From NCBI GenBank assembly GCA_021521415.1, contig JAIQDT010000827.1:563001-627000 (forward strand): a stretch of DNA of 64,000 bases. The letters run 5' to 3'. Below the pieces are notes generated by a model, which searched no databases, had not been told where the DNA came from, and saw nothing but the letters and a program-made list of their open reading frames with translations. This document shows positions 10,350 through 20,647 of this stretch, in pieces. This stretch comes from Bidens hawaiensis (lineage: Eukaryota; Streptophyta; Magnoliopsida; Asterales; Asteraceae). Numbering within the stretch: position 1 is the first letter of the stretch; every line of letters starts with the position of its first letter. The position numbers and the translations under genes are program-made.

Positions 10350-10350
10350 C
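10293..10350. repeat. (TA)n microsatellite
   Basis: A nearly pure TA run of more than 50 bp lies directly downstream of the SINE-like unit. Confidence 0.95.
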
Positions 10351-10450
10351 GGGCCATGCCTACTTGCCTTACCCATTAGACTTCATATTCTCTAGTCTGA
10401 TCTCACATATCAAAACAACAAGGGTGGTGCTGGGGACACCCAAACACCGC

Positions 10451-10579
10451 CTAATACGCCACGTATAGATCTATACGTGGCGTATTAGGGTTTGTACAAC
10501 CTAGGCCTGCAAAAAGCAGTCATAGGTTTTCACCTCGTACTATATACGCCCCGTATAGAGCAGCTATACGGGGCGTATT
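10451..10579. repeat. Pair of GC-rich palindromes upstream of MULE 5' exons
   Basis: Positions 10451-10488 are a perfect 38-bp palindrome centred on AGATCT with arms CTAATACGCCACGTAT. Positions 10543-10558 and 10564-10579 form a second hairpin (TATACGCCCCGTATAG arm, 15 of 16 matching) with a five-base loop. The two differ by compensated changes (CCAC/GTGG against CCCC/GGGG). A TATA-like TTATATACATG lies near 10640. Confidence 0.85.
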
Positions 10580-10759
10580 AGGCCCATTTGAATTATTGGA
10601 GCCTGGCTCCCCTTCCTCTCCCTCGTTTCTCTTTATTATTTTATATACATGCGTCGTTGTTCGGTAAATGCTCATCAAACACACATACACACAACACAAT
10701 TTTTGATAACATATACACACAATATCGTGGTTCAACCATTTATTTCCAGACTCGAACAA

Positions 10760-11160
10760 GGATGAGCCGGGTTATGCTGTTAACGATCAGCCTAGCACGT
10801 CGTGGTTACCGGACTTGAACCGATTTTTGTTTTATATTTATTTAGTATGAAGTCGTTAGTTGCTTTTTTAACTAATACATGTTACATTACATTTTGTTAG
10901 GAGCATGTCGGCTATGATATTCAGCTTGAACAATCTTACGGTTAGCCTAGCTCGCCGGGCTTACCAAATTTAAATCAGGTTTCGTTATATATATTTAATA
11001 CTTAGTATGAAGTCGTTAGTTGTTTTTTAACTAAGACATATTGCATTATGTTTTGTTAGGAGCATATCGGTTATTATATTCAGCCTGAACAGTTTTATGG
11101 TCACCCTAGTTCGCCGGGCTTACCAAATTTTAACCATGTTTCGTTATATATGTTTATTTG
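10760..11160 (+). repeat. Tandem exon-plus-intron triplication in the MULE
   Basis: Three successive units of roughly 150 bp each hold a short exon (GYxxxxxQPSSxxLPxxN pattern), then GTATGAAGTCGTTAGTT and an intron ending TTTTGTTAG. The second and third are the most alike. Each duplicated unit carries its own splice sites, so the duplication would extend the protein by whole modules. Confidence 0.65.
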
Positions 11161-11204
11161 ATATAAAGTCGTTAATTTGATTTTTAACTAATATATGCTA
11201 CTAT

Positions 11205-11450
11205 CACCGCTATTGTTAATATTTTTATTATATTATAATTATTATTTATCATTATTATTAAAATATTATTGTTAATATTAAAATATTACTGTTATTAAAA
11301 TATTATCATTATTATCATTATTATTGTATTATTAACATTATATTAATAATATTATTATTATTGTATTATTATATTTTTATTTTTATATTATGATTATTAT
11401 TAAAATATTATTATTATTATTTTTATTTTTATTATTGTTAGCGTTGTTTG
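11205..11450. repeat. ATT-rich low-complexity intron sequence
   Basis: Degenerate (ATT)n/(TTA)n sequence lies within a MULE intron and contains nothing coding. Confidence 0.8.
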
Positions 11451-12179
11451 ATTTTTAGCTAATATATGTTAGGAGTATTTCGTGTCAGATTATGGAGGTC
11501 AGCTACCTGTTGTTTACGATAGTCAGCCATCGTACCTACCTGTTGTCGGGTCTGATTATAGAGGTCAGTCTTCTTCTTCATACCATACCAGATACTAGTA
11601 GTAAAGGAACCGTAAAGGAACCATTTTACGGAACCCAGTCTTCGTACCACGGGGGAAATGAGCATGATGTGGATAATAATAATGCTGGGGTAAACTGTAA
11701 CATCCTAAAATTTTAATGATGAATAAAGAAAGCTATGTTTAATGATTTCGTGTTATTAATTAATATCGGGTAAGGAGCGGATCATGGACTTAGATTAATT
11801 GAGATGGGTTAAATGAGAATGGGATCTAAGGGATATAAATATCCCCTAAACCCAAGATATCTTTCATTCCTTTCATTTTCTAATACTCCAAAAAGAAAAA
11901 CACACACACCACACACCACACTTCGCCGGCCGGACCAAGGGAAGAACCGGGCAGATCCAAGAGAGAGAGAGAGCGATTAGTGTGTTAACAAGTTAAACGA
12001 GATCCAAACAAGCTCAAAAAGGTATGATTCTTGATCTTTGAAGTTTAAAGATCCAAGCTTTTTAGTGTATAAGCGACCGAAAATGGTCGGGAAGCGTAGT
12101 GGGTGATGTTGAACCATAGCAAGGGTGTTAAAATCCCTCGAAATGCTGGTCAGAAACCGAACAGCGGCTGATCTGGACA

Positions 12180-12510
12180 ACTTCGCCTGCAACTGGGCAA
12201 CTTCGCCTTCAAAGCGATGAACTTCGCCTGCAAGCTAAGTTCGCCTGATGAACTTCGCCTGCAAGCTAAGTTAGCCTGATGGAAACTTCGCTGTAAAGTT
12301 AAGTTCGCCTAACTGGTAACTTCGCCTGAGGCCAAGTTCGCCTGATGACAACTTCGCCTGAAGCCAAGTTCGCATGATGGCAACTTCGCTTTAAAGCTAA
12401 GTTCGCCTAGCTGGTAACTTCGCCTAAAGCTAAGTTCGCCTAAGGTTAACTTCGCCTAGAGCTAAGTTCGCCCGAGGGTTAACTTCGCCTAAAGTCAAGT
12501 TCGATTAGAA
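12180..12510. repeat. TTCGCC array in solo LTR 1
   Basis: About ten degenerate units of 30-36 bp follow the pattern AACTTCGCCTGAAGCYAAGTTCGCCTGATGG. Each unit contains AACTT and AAGTT as an inverted pair, so each can fold as a small hairpin. Confidence 0.85.
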
Positions 12511-13079
12511 AATAAATTAAAAATCTAATGAAAAATGTGTTAAGACAGTTAATGGAAATAAAATTTTTCCAAGCTAACCTGGCAGCTCGACCCCAGCCAG
12601 GGGCTCTGCCCCTTGGACCCTGCTAGGGGCTGCCGCCCCTAGACCCCGCTGCCAGGGGCGCTGCCCCCGGACCCCCGTTCGTTGTGGGTAGTAGTTAAGA
12701 CTGGAAAGATGATATGAGTAGTGATAGTTGTTTGATACGTGTACTTGTTATACAGTCAGCCGTGCACAACTGAAGAAAGGGATTACGATTAACGGTGAAC
12801 GTAACCGTGTTCAGGTGAGTTTCTAGCCCCATTTATGTGTTACGTTTTCGGGGCTGTGTGCATACTCAATATGTTTGTTAATACACTTATCCTAAGAGAT
12901 AAGTGTATGCCTTATGTGGATAATGTGAAATGTATGAATGATTGCTTGATGGTACGTGAACGATCTTCGGATATTACACGTACTGTCAGGTTGTAACGCT
13001 ATGTATAAGGTAAGTATGTTATGTATGTTTATGTGTATGAACATGATAGAGATAATAGAAGAAAGAAATGATAATGTAT

Positions 13080-13440
13080 GGTTGTATGGTTACGAAAAGG
13101 GTACCGAGCCCTAATAATACTCGAGGTATGATGTATGGGTGTATGGTTACGAAAAGGGTACCGAGCCCTACTAATACTCGAGGTATGATGTATGGTTGTA
13201 TGGTAACGAAGAGGGAATCGAACCCTACTAATATTCGAGAACTAGGGAACCGAACCCTACTAATATTCGAGGAAAGAGGGTACCGAGCCCTAATAATACT
13301 CGAGGAAAGAGGGTACCGAGCCCTAATAATACTCGAGGAAAGAGGGTACCGAGCCCTAATAATACTCGAGGAAAGAGGGTACCGAGCCCTAATAATACTC
13401 GAGGAAAGAGGGTACCGAGCCCTAATAATACTCGAGGAAT
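13080..13440. repeat. 33-bp tandem array in solo LTR 1
   Basis: The unit is GGGTACCGAGCCCTAATAA followed by TACTCGAGGAAAGA. Two or three longer leading units (about 57-66 bp, with ATGTATGGTTGTATGG) are followed by five nearly identical 33-bp units. The array is open in one frame only because 33 is divisible by three. A related, shorter array lies at 60020-60135. Confidence 0.92.
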
Positions 13441-13891
13441 GTAGGGCGTAATGCTCTTTATAACGTAAGATATGAAAGTAAGTTAATACAAAAGAAAGTA
13501 AGAAAGTATGAAAGTAAGAAAGTATGAAAGTATAAAAGTATGAATGAAATGATATAATTTTATGTGTATGGTATGATTATGTGATTAACTAGAACTCACT
13601 CAGCGTAGCTGACTTTTAGTATGCACGCAGGTGAGTAGATGGAGGCAGCTTGCTTGAGGAGACACGTGGCACTGAACAAGAGTCTGGCATCTGAAGACTT
13701 ATGATGTTTTAATTTTAATGTTTTAATGTGAAAGACAAAGGATGCTTTGAGACAAGTTATGAAATATTGTAATGTTTTATGAAAGTTTTATATTCCGCGT
13801 AAATGTTTTAATTAACTCTGATATTAAGAACTGTGTTTATGAGTAAATCCAACACGAAAGTAGGGCTACCGGTAACGGGCCTTACATAAAC

Positions 13892-15895
13892 TTAAATGAC
13901 GATGATGAGGATGCTGGGGAAACCTAAATTACAAAGATAATTACGTTGATGACTACATACCCGAGGCGACAGTTTCGTATAAAACAGATAATGTAAGACA
14001 CCGTATGTTTTGTTTAAGTTATTATTATGTTTTTGTACATTATTTAAAAAATAACTTAAAATTGTTTCAGATTTTTGAGTCCCGCAATGAGTTGGAGAAA
14101 TGGGCCAAAAAGAGAGGACGGGAACATGGGTGTGTTATTGTGGTCCAACGGCCAAGGAAAATGGTGTGGACCTTGCATGCAATCGTGGAGGGAAACTGAA
14201 ACTAAAGGCCACGATCAGGCGTAGCGGCAGTATTATAAAATGCTGTCCGTTTAAACTCCTAGGCAGGTGCATGTTGAAGGCTTGAAGTGGTAAATGACAC
14301 ACAACCACGATCCCGTTGTCTATGAGGAGGGGTTAGCGGAGCTGAGGAAAATGACCAGCGAAGAACTTGATCTGGTTGGGACGTTATACCGGAACGACGT
14401 GAAGCCCCTTCAAATTCAAACAGCCATGGCCGAACAGTTTCCCGGTTGCCAACCCAAACTCAAGGACATATACAACAACTTGAGTAAGCTTAGAAATCAG
14501 GAGAAAATTGGCGATACCCCCATGAAGGTAGTTGAAAGCCTTTCTAGTTTTACTATATAGAGCTTGTGTTTATAATATTTGTTAAAGTTTTATTTCATCC
14601 AATGCATGTGCTGGAAAACTTTCTCCGTGCAAACATTTTCGTGAACTATACCCGGGATAATGTTGCCAACGACAGGACGAAGGATATTTTCTTCTGTCAT
14701 AATATGTCGCATAAAAGGTGGCGTGCATTCCCCTAGGTATTGTTGATTAACACGACGTACAACACCAACATGTACAACTGGCCGTTGGTTGAATTTTCCG
14801 GTGTGACGTCGACATCAATGTTGTTTTGTATCGCCCACGCGTTTTTGATCAGGAAACAAGAGAGGAACTTCACGTGGGCTCTCAAGAAACTTAAAGAAAT
14901 GCTTGATAATTTTATGGAGCCATGCGTGATACTGACTGACGCGGACCAAGCCCTCATGAACTCCTGCGACACAGTCTTCCCTAATGCCACCAAAAAATTA
15001 TGTAGGTGGCACATATCCGAGAATATAAAGAAAAAAAATTAAGAGACCTTATAAAACAGATGTGGGGACAGAATTCGCGTATTGGTGGAAAGTCCTATAT
15101 CAGTCTCCGATGATACAAAAGTTCGACTATTTTTGCACAGGGATGGATCGCCATTTACGAGAATATGACAGAGAAGGTGAGTCTTTCATATCAGTTGACA
15201 GTTTTTAATAGTCTAGATAGACATCTTATTAAAATTTCCCTTTATTTTGTCAGAGGTCTGGCATTACATTCATCACAACTGGTTGGATCCATACAAACAC
15301 AAGTTTGTAGCTTGTTGGATTGATGAACGATGAAACTACGGTGAGCACATAACAAACCGAGTTGAGAGCCAGCACACCAATTTGAAAAGGTACCTCAATG
15401 GAACCAAGAATTCGCTCGATACCACTGTGAGGCATGTCCTTTAAATGGTTAATGCTCAGATGAGAGAAATAGGTGGAACGTTTGAAGAGACCCGTTCTAA
15501 GGTCATGGAAGAACATCGACAGCACGCCTGGTTACAAAAGCTACTAAGCAGGGTGTCGATTAAGGCTCTTGGTCTACATGTAAACGAGTATCATTTGATA
15601 GACAAGATGCGTGACGGCAGAGCTTCTTGCGACCACCATTTGTTTACGTCTACAGGGTTGCTGTGTGCTTTTCGGCTGAAGGGATACATAGTTAACGACA
15701 GATGTATTCCAATAAAGGATGTAGACCCATTCTGGAGGAGGCTTTTGATCTTTTGATCCAGCGTATTCGTAGAACGAAGAACCAGACTATGAAGCAGGTG
15801 TACAGGATATAAAAAATGTGCTTTCGTCAATAAAGGACCATAATCAAAATAAAAGTTTGTTCTCGAAGCTCAGGTATGCTCTTCCAGGGAGATCA
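13892..15895 (+). pseudogene. MULE transposase: FAR1 zinc finger and DDE domain (decayed)
   Basis: In order: FESRNELEKWAKKRGREHG (start of the FAR1 DNA-binding domain), a Cys/His finger spread over two frames (ACNRGG, CCPF, THNHDP), the linker ELDLVGTLYRNDVKPLQIQ, and DIYNNLSKLRN. The MULE transposase core follows, with LLINTTYNTNMYNWPLVEFSGV, FCIAHAFLIRKQERNFTWAL, VILTDADQALM and LCRWHISENI. After about 15040 come frameshifted WHYIHHNWLDPYKHKF and NRVESQHTNLKRYL segments, and a C-terminal block to 15758. The first catalytic Asp of the usual IDTTYKTN motif is Asn here. Several stops and frameshifts are present. The frame is interrupted at 15895 by a second solo LTR and resumes at 18389. Confidence 0.85.
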
Positions 15896-18388
15896 TGTAA
15901 CATCATTACTTTTCAAACCGAAAACCCCCATTTCGAATTTTTGATTTTGTTTATATATATATATATATATTATATACTCAAGTTTCATTTCATGTAATTT
16001 ATCTGACATTCATCAATATATATTATTTGTAATTCTATGTGTATTCGTTAAACCAACCCGGCTTATCGTTTTAATGTATTCTTGTCTATCGTTTAATATT
16101 ACTATAATGCTTACGATGATTTACTATCATTGCTCTTTCGTTTTCTCTTCGTTTTATTCAATTAACGAAACCTCGGGCTTTTAAGGTTTTTATGTTTAAA
16201 ACAATTCACAAGTTATTCGGGATTGATACGCAAAATATCCAAGTTTTATAAACTTTAGTTCATTTCTTACACATCTCAAAGTCCAAGGTTTAAATGGTAA
16301 ATAAATAATAATATAGTTTTAAAAGAAACCTGAAACATCAAGGGCCTAAAGTGAAAACATATTTCAATTATATTATTATTAAATTAATAGATAATATCCC
16401 CCTGCACACCCCCCCCCCCCCCCCCCAGCTGATCGGTTTACCGGCGACCAGCTTTCCGACGACACAAAAAAATTCCAGCAACCTCTTTAAGCTTGTCAAA
16501 ACGTAATTAAAACCCACTGAACTATTCATAAATTACTTAGACTAAACCAGCGACCATTATAATCATTCAAAACGCGTTATAGCAGCATATGGTAATTTAA
16601 AAACTAAACCACCGGATAATATTGAAATTGCAATTACAAGCAATTAACATCTAACGACCCAATTAACCCTATAAATAGCATATGATTAATCGGCTAAACG
16701 TGTCCACGATATCAATTCACCCAAACAAGCTCTCTAAATCCATAAGTTGATTATCCAATACCGTTTTCCAGGCAACCATCGTCCAACATATTTCCATAAC
16801 ATTTTCAGGTGATTATTTTATATTTTTTTATCGTCTACCTCTGTTAAACAAAAACCCTAACCTAATTTAATCAAACCTAGAGCATAATTGATTCTAGGGT
16901 TTTATCACAAAGAAGATGAAATTGGGTTTAACCATATATGACATCTGTTTCAATTCTAGAACAAAGAAGATAGTTGGTCTAGTGGTTAGCATACGTTTAT
17001 TTGCTCTAGAGACCCTGGTTCGAACTTGGGTCTAGACATACATTTTTTTAGTTCATTTTTTTAACTATTCTTTTACAATAAACCAAATTAAATTATGTAA
17101 CTTATTAAAAATTATATTAAATCAAATATAAGTATTTTAAATAAAATCATTTATAAGCTAAATTTTTATCAATTCCCATCTAAAAACTAATTTTCATATC
17201 CGTCAAGTTCTCGAAACCTGTTAATATTATAATATTAATTTTTCGTTAAATGTTATAAAGCGCTAAAACTATAAATTCATATCGTTAAAATCCGGGCTTC
17301 GTAAATACGATAAAATTCTCATCTTTAATCATAAACAATTAGTTGAAATAACATTTAAATAATATTATGATTTTCTTTTCGTTAGACCTTTAAAATAAAT
17401 TTATATTTCCGCTACTTTATTAACTTCATAATTCGTTAAATTATTAAAAATTAGTTTATATTCCATTACGATTCGTTAACTTTAACTCGATAAACTTTAA
17501 ACTATAAATCGTTAAAGTTACCGTTAAGGATTAAAATAATATTATTAAATGCACTGAAATAATAAAAGATACATTAAAATAATGCATAATTCCTACAACC
17601 AAATTATATAACTTTTGCAATCCCGTTAGTTTGATTTTGTTTTTGTTTTAATTATAGTATTTGAAGTTTGGTTGCTTCGGTTTCATTATTGTGCTTTTGG
17701 CTTTTATTACAAGTTTATATTCAGTTTCGAGGTGAGTTTCTCATGCCCCATTTTTACTCTTTTATTACTTTTGGGGGTAGCTTATGTATCCAACGAAATG
17801 CAATGTATTGATTTCATTTACAAACTACAATTCATTGCATGGACTTGTGTGTTTACTTTCTTACGTGCGTTAATTTCAAGTGGTTGTCTTAATAAGTATG
17901 ATCATACGCCCCCTTTGCACTCAGGACCATTGTTTCGAGTGGAAAAGGGCCTCATTATCCAAGTACGTTGGTTGTTACCAACTTGAAAGGACCTTACTTA
18001 CGCGATTATCTGAGTACGTGGGTTGTTACCAACTGGAAAGGACTTTACTTGCTCGATTACACTTGTTCACGGAATTGTATGATTTTTATGTAATTATATC
18101 AAATTGTGTGAACTCACCAACTATTTATATAGTTGACATTATTTTATACATATGCTACAACCACTGTTAGTAGAAGATGACACACGGAGAAGACACTAAA
18201 CTTAGGTTAATTAAAACAATTGACAAACTGTTTATTGTATTTATATTTTCCCTGTATTCCTTATTGCAAACTTGTGTACTTGACTTGTAAATTAATTAAT
18301 GATAATATTGTCACTTAATAGTGTTACATGTGTTTTGAACAATCTGTATGTCACACTCAGGCATTTCCGTTTTAACCGGGGTGCTACA
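15896..18388 (+). mobile_element. Solo LTR 2 (Tekay-like)
   Basis: It is about 2.5 kb, starts TGTAACATCATTAC and ends GGGGTGCTACA. The flanks gatca (15891-15895) and aatca (18389-18393) differ at one base, consistent with an aged TSD. MULE coding sequence lies on both sides. It contains a long C-run near 16412, a tRNA-like insert near 16970, a GGTGAGTTTCTCATGCCCC block shared with the other LTRs here, and a duplicated TACGTGGGTTGTTACC unit near 18010. Confidence 0.82.
16970..17040 (+). repeat. tRNA-like sequence inside solo LTR 2
   Basis: An A-box-like TGGTCTAGTGGTTAGCA and a B-box GGTTCGAACTT are spaced about 30 bp apart, followed by a T-run near 17042. The layout is that of a tRNA-derived SINE head. 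Arms do not pair into a full cloverleaf, so it is not called as a tRNA. A diverged relative lies in reverse at 59375-59430. Confidence 0.55.
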
Positions 18389-18798
18389 AATCAATTAAGA
18401 AAGAGCCCGAAAAAAGAGAGGATCCTTGGGGGCGTCCTGAAAAACGAGATTCCCTGATGCACAGCTCCTACACCTCCTTCCTAGATTCCCCGAGACATAG
18501 CTCCTACACCCCATATTCGTCACAGGTGCCCACACGTGAAACCCCCACCCCCTCGCTGTCTCGTTCGTTTTCCCAATCTCAGTCACGAATTAAAATTCCG
18601 ATCATACAACCTAAGACATCGAACGTCATTTATTGAGAAACTTTCTGGAGCTCACCTTGGGTTTCCTTTAATGGATTCTCCAGCGCTCGTACCGTTGATA
18701 GAAAGTTTTAAGAGCGTTATTCCTAGCTGGGTACACCCGTTCGTCTCAAACATCACAAACGTCACAGACGTAAGCCCATACGGTAATTGTGGTTTCTG
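18389..18798 (+). pseudogene. MULE C-terminus with OTU-like start (truncated)
   Basis: One frame reads KSPKKERxDPWGRPEKRDSL-like sequence, then SSYTSFLDSPRHSSYTPYSS, a Ser/Thr/Pro-rich linker common in FAR1-type MULE proteins. After a frameshift it reads SPALVPLIESFKSVIPSWV and NVTDVSPYGNCGF. In OTU-type cysteine protease domains fused to such transposases the corresponding site is VxGDGNCGFR, with Cys as nucleophile; here the Asp-Gly before Asn-Cys has become Pro-Tyr-Gly. The domain breaks off at 18798. Confidence 0.6.
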
Positions 18799-18897
18799 AG
18801 CACTCGCCATGGGGTTTAAGTAAATAACGAATATTAAGTTAATAGTGATACTGAAAATGATATGTGAAATAACTTAATAAAATAAGAGAAACGCGGG

Positions 18898-20052
18898 GTT
18901 AGAAATGCATGAATCACCATGACTATTCTAACAACTAACGAAGTCATCACCGAAAATTTCAAAATTCTCAAGATGTATCAAAAATCGAAGTAGGGGGTTG
19001 AAATATTTATGAACCACCATGTAATTTCAACTAAATAATGAAATTTAATAAAAATGAAAATAGATCCTTGAGATACCCATGAACCACCGTAGGTTTTCAA
19101 CAAGAATAGTGAAAAGTTCAATAAATAAAATGAGTGACTGGGTTATACATGGATCTCCATGGAAATTCAATCAAGAAGGAAAGTCAATTTAATAATAAAG
19201 ATTAAATTAATTAATGGAAGATGTAATTTAATAGTGGAAATTAAATTTAAATGATGAAAAACTTAAATTAATAATAAAATTACAATAATTGAATTTTAAT
19301 AATAAAGACTTATAAGATGGAAAGTAAGTTGTGAAATATGCAAAGTAACACGAGATTAAGGAAAACATGAAGTACTAAAATGATAATAGTTAAAGTTAAT
19401 GGTAAAGATTGAAACGTGTTTGATAGTTTGAGAATATGATAAAATGAAACAATTGAGAGAAGATAATTTAAATAACATAACAAAATGATAATTGTTTAAG
19501 TAAACTGTGATAACTGCGTGTGGAGGATTGTGTAGGATCATGGGAATTAAAATACTTTGATTAATTGGAGTAAAGTGAATATATCACATCATGAACTTTT
19601 GATTAAGTAAAATCAATTAAATAAATGAATAAACGAATATCCTACGATGGGTTGGGCTTTCCATGGCATTTTATTGTCCCAACTTGTTAGCATACCAAAA
19701 TAAATAAATTTGTGAGTTGGGCTTCCCATGAGCTTTCCATAGCATTTTATTAGCCCAGCTAAATAGCAAAATATCGATTTGTTAGTTGGGCCTCTCATGA
19801 GCGTTCTATGGCATTTTAAATGACCCAACAAATTAATGAATTATCAAAACAATTGAGTTGGTCGGCCCATGAGTGTGACATGGCGTTTTAACTTATCCAA
19901 CTAAATAACGAACTAACATATTCAAATATGAGCAGTTGGAGTATCTCGTGAACCACCACGGCCGATACATTCCAACCAAATATCAAATCAAAAACGGGTT
20001 GAGAAATGGATAATTGGAGTGCCCATGGGTTGTCATGGATTTTTCGCCCAAC
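18898..20052. repeat. Array of about ten degenerate stem-loops
   Basis: Units at 18898-18932, 18997-19031, 19067-19101, about 19138-19172, 19651-19683, 19716-19759, 19785-19829, 19857-19901, 19935-19976 and 20013-20052. Each starts GTTGRR-like and ends with its complement YYCAAC, enclosing a second, inner pair CATG...CATG around an ARCCAC-type loop. The stems vary but stay paired: GTTAGAA/TTCTAAC, GTTGAAAT/ATTTCAAC, GTTGGG/CCCAAC, GTTGGGCT/AGCCCAGC, GTTGGA-GTATC/GATAC-TCCAAC. In the ninth unit the inner pair is CGTG/CACG. Spacing is about 70-110 bp, with a plain AT-rich gap at 19190-19640. Function is unknown; the array may belong to the minus-strand retroelement whose LTR starts at 20648. 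Confidence 0.75.
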
Positions 20053-20454
20053 TAAACAGTTTTAATAATAATAATAATAATAATATTGGAAATTTCCCCG
20101 AATTTAGCCACGAAATCACCGTGAATTTAGTTTTTTATAAAAAGGAATGTAACAGTTTAACCGGTCATGTTGACCACTTAAAGTTCCGGTTCTATGACAT
20201 TTGTTCCGCTTTGGCCTATAAGATCGAGTATTGTGGTCAGGTTATCCTCCAGGTAAGGAATATCGTCTTACCTTTAGTTTTTAGAACCGTTTTGCCAAGG
20301 CCCGACTCACAGTTCTCTCTCCCTTCCAGTTACTACGAGAACATGTCATACTCCCATGCTTTAAGGTGCGGGAGTAAAAAACCAAAAACAAGGGAATTTC
20401 TTAAGAAATTTCCCAAAATTAAAACGATCTAATAAATTTATTAAATAAAGGAAC
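20053..20454. other. Unassigned sequence between stem-loop array and LTR leader
   Basis: The longest open stretch (about 137 codons, plus strand, from 20019) matches no family I recognise and starts inside the stem-loop array, so it is not called as a gene. An (ATA)n run lies at 20062-20084 and a near-palindrome GGGAATTTCTTAAGAAATTT at 20392. Confidence 0.4.
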
Positions 20455-20647
20455 TTAAAATATTTTGAGAGTATGTCATAGCCTTAGAGTTCGTGTGTGC
20501 ACCAGACGAAAACAATAAAATAAATAAAAAATTTAAGTAAGCTGTAAACACATAATAATAAGCACATAAGTCAATCAAGTAGGCACGTATAGAGTCCTAG
20601 GACATTTCTAACGACCTATCTTATAACATTCAGCCCTGATACCAATC
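20455..20647 (-). other. Primer-binding site and leader of minus-strand LTR element
   Basis: Read on the minus strand, the LTR end is followed by TTGGTATCAGGGC, a Met-tRNA-type PBS, then a leader with ATGTCCTAGGACTCTATACG, typical of chromovirus (Tekay) leaders. No gag was recognised further left. Confidence 0.65.

Larger units (their letters stand above)
10743..11690 (+). pseudogene. MULE transposase gene, 5' exons (decayed)
   Basis: Short coding blocks separated by AT-rich introns read KDEPGYAVNDQPSTSWLPDL, EHVGYDIQLEQSYG, EHIGYYIQPEQFYG and SDYGGQLPVVYDSQPSYLP. The last continues, with a frameshift, into NEHDVDNNNAGVN, ending at 11690 where a solo LTR is inserted. The frame resumes after the LTR with an acidic NDDDEDAGE stretch. 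Low-complexity Tyr/Ser/Pro N-termini of this kind precede the FAR1 domain in plant MULE transposases. Stops and frameshifts show decay. Confidence 0.6.
11696..13886 (+). mobile_element. Solo LTR 1 (Tekay-like), with TSD
   Basis: The LTR is 2191 bp, starts TGTAACATCC and ends GGCCTTACA. It is flanked by perfect 5-bp duplications, taaac, at 11691-11695 and 13887-13891. No PBS, PPT or internal region is present, so it is a solo LTR left by LTR-LTR recombination. It splits the MULE coding region. It contains a TTCGCC-rich array (12180-12510), a GC-rich segment with GGGGCGCTGCCCCCGG-type dyads (about 12590-12680) and a 33-bp tandem array (13080-13440). Its 3' part is homologous to 62518-63052. Confidence 0.93.

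Noticed and set aside
12180..13440. Regular direct repeats resembling a CRISPR array
   Set aside because: Units are contiguous without unique spacers, lie inside an LTR with a TSD, and the genome is a plant.
13068..13451. Open frame with repeated GYRALIILEER units
   Set aside because: It is a by-product of the 33-bp tandem array in a solo LTR; 33 is a multiple of three, so the frame stays open without selection.
16970..17040. tRNA gene
   Set aside because: A- and B-box-like sequences exist, but the acceptor and anticodon stems do not form a cloverleaf.
20019..20432. 137-codon open frame on the plus strand
   Set aside because: It overlaps the last stem-loop, has an Asn run from an (ATA)n repeat, and shows no recognisable domain or splice context.
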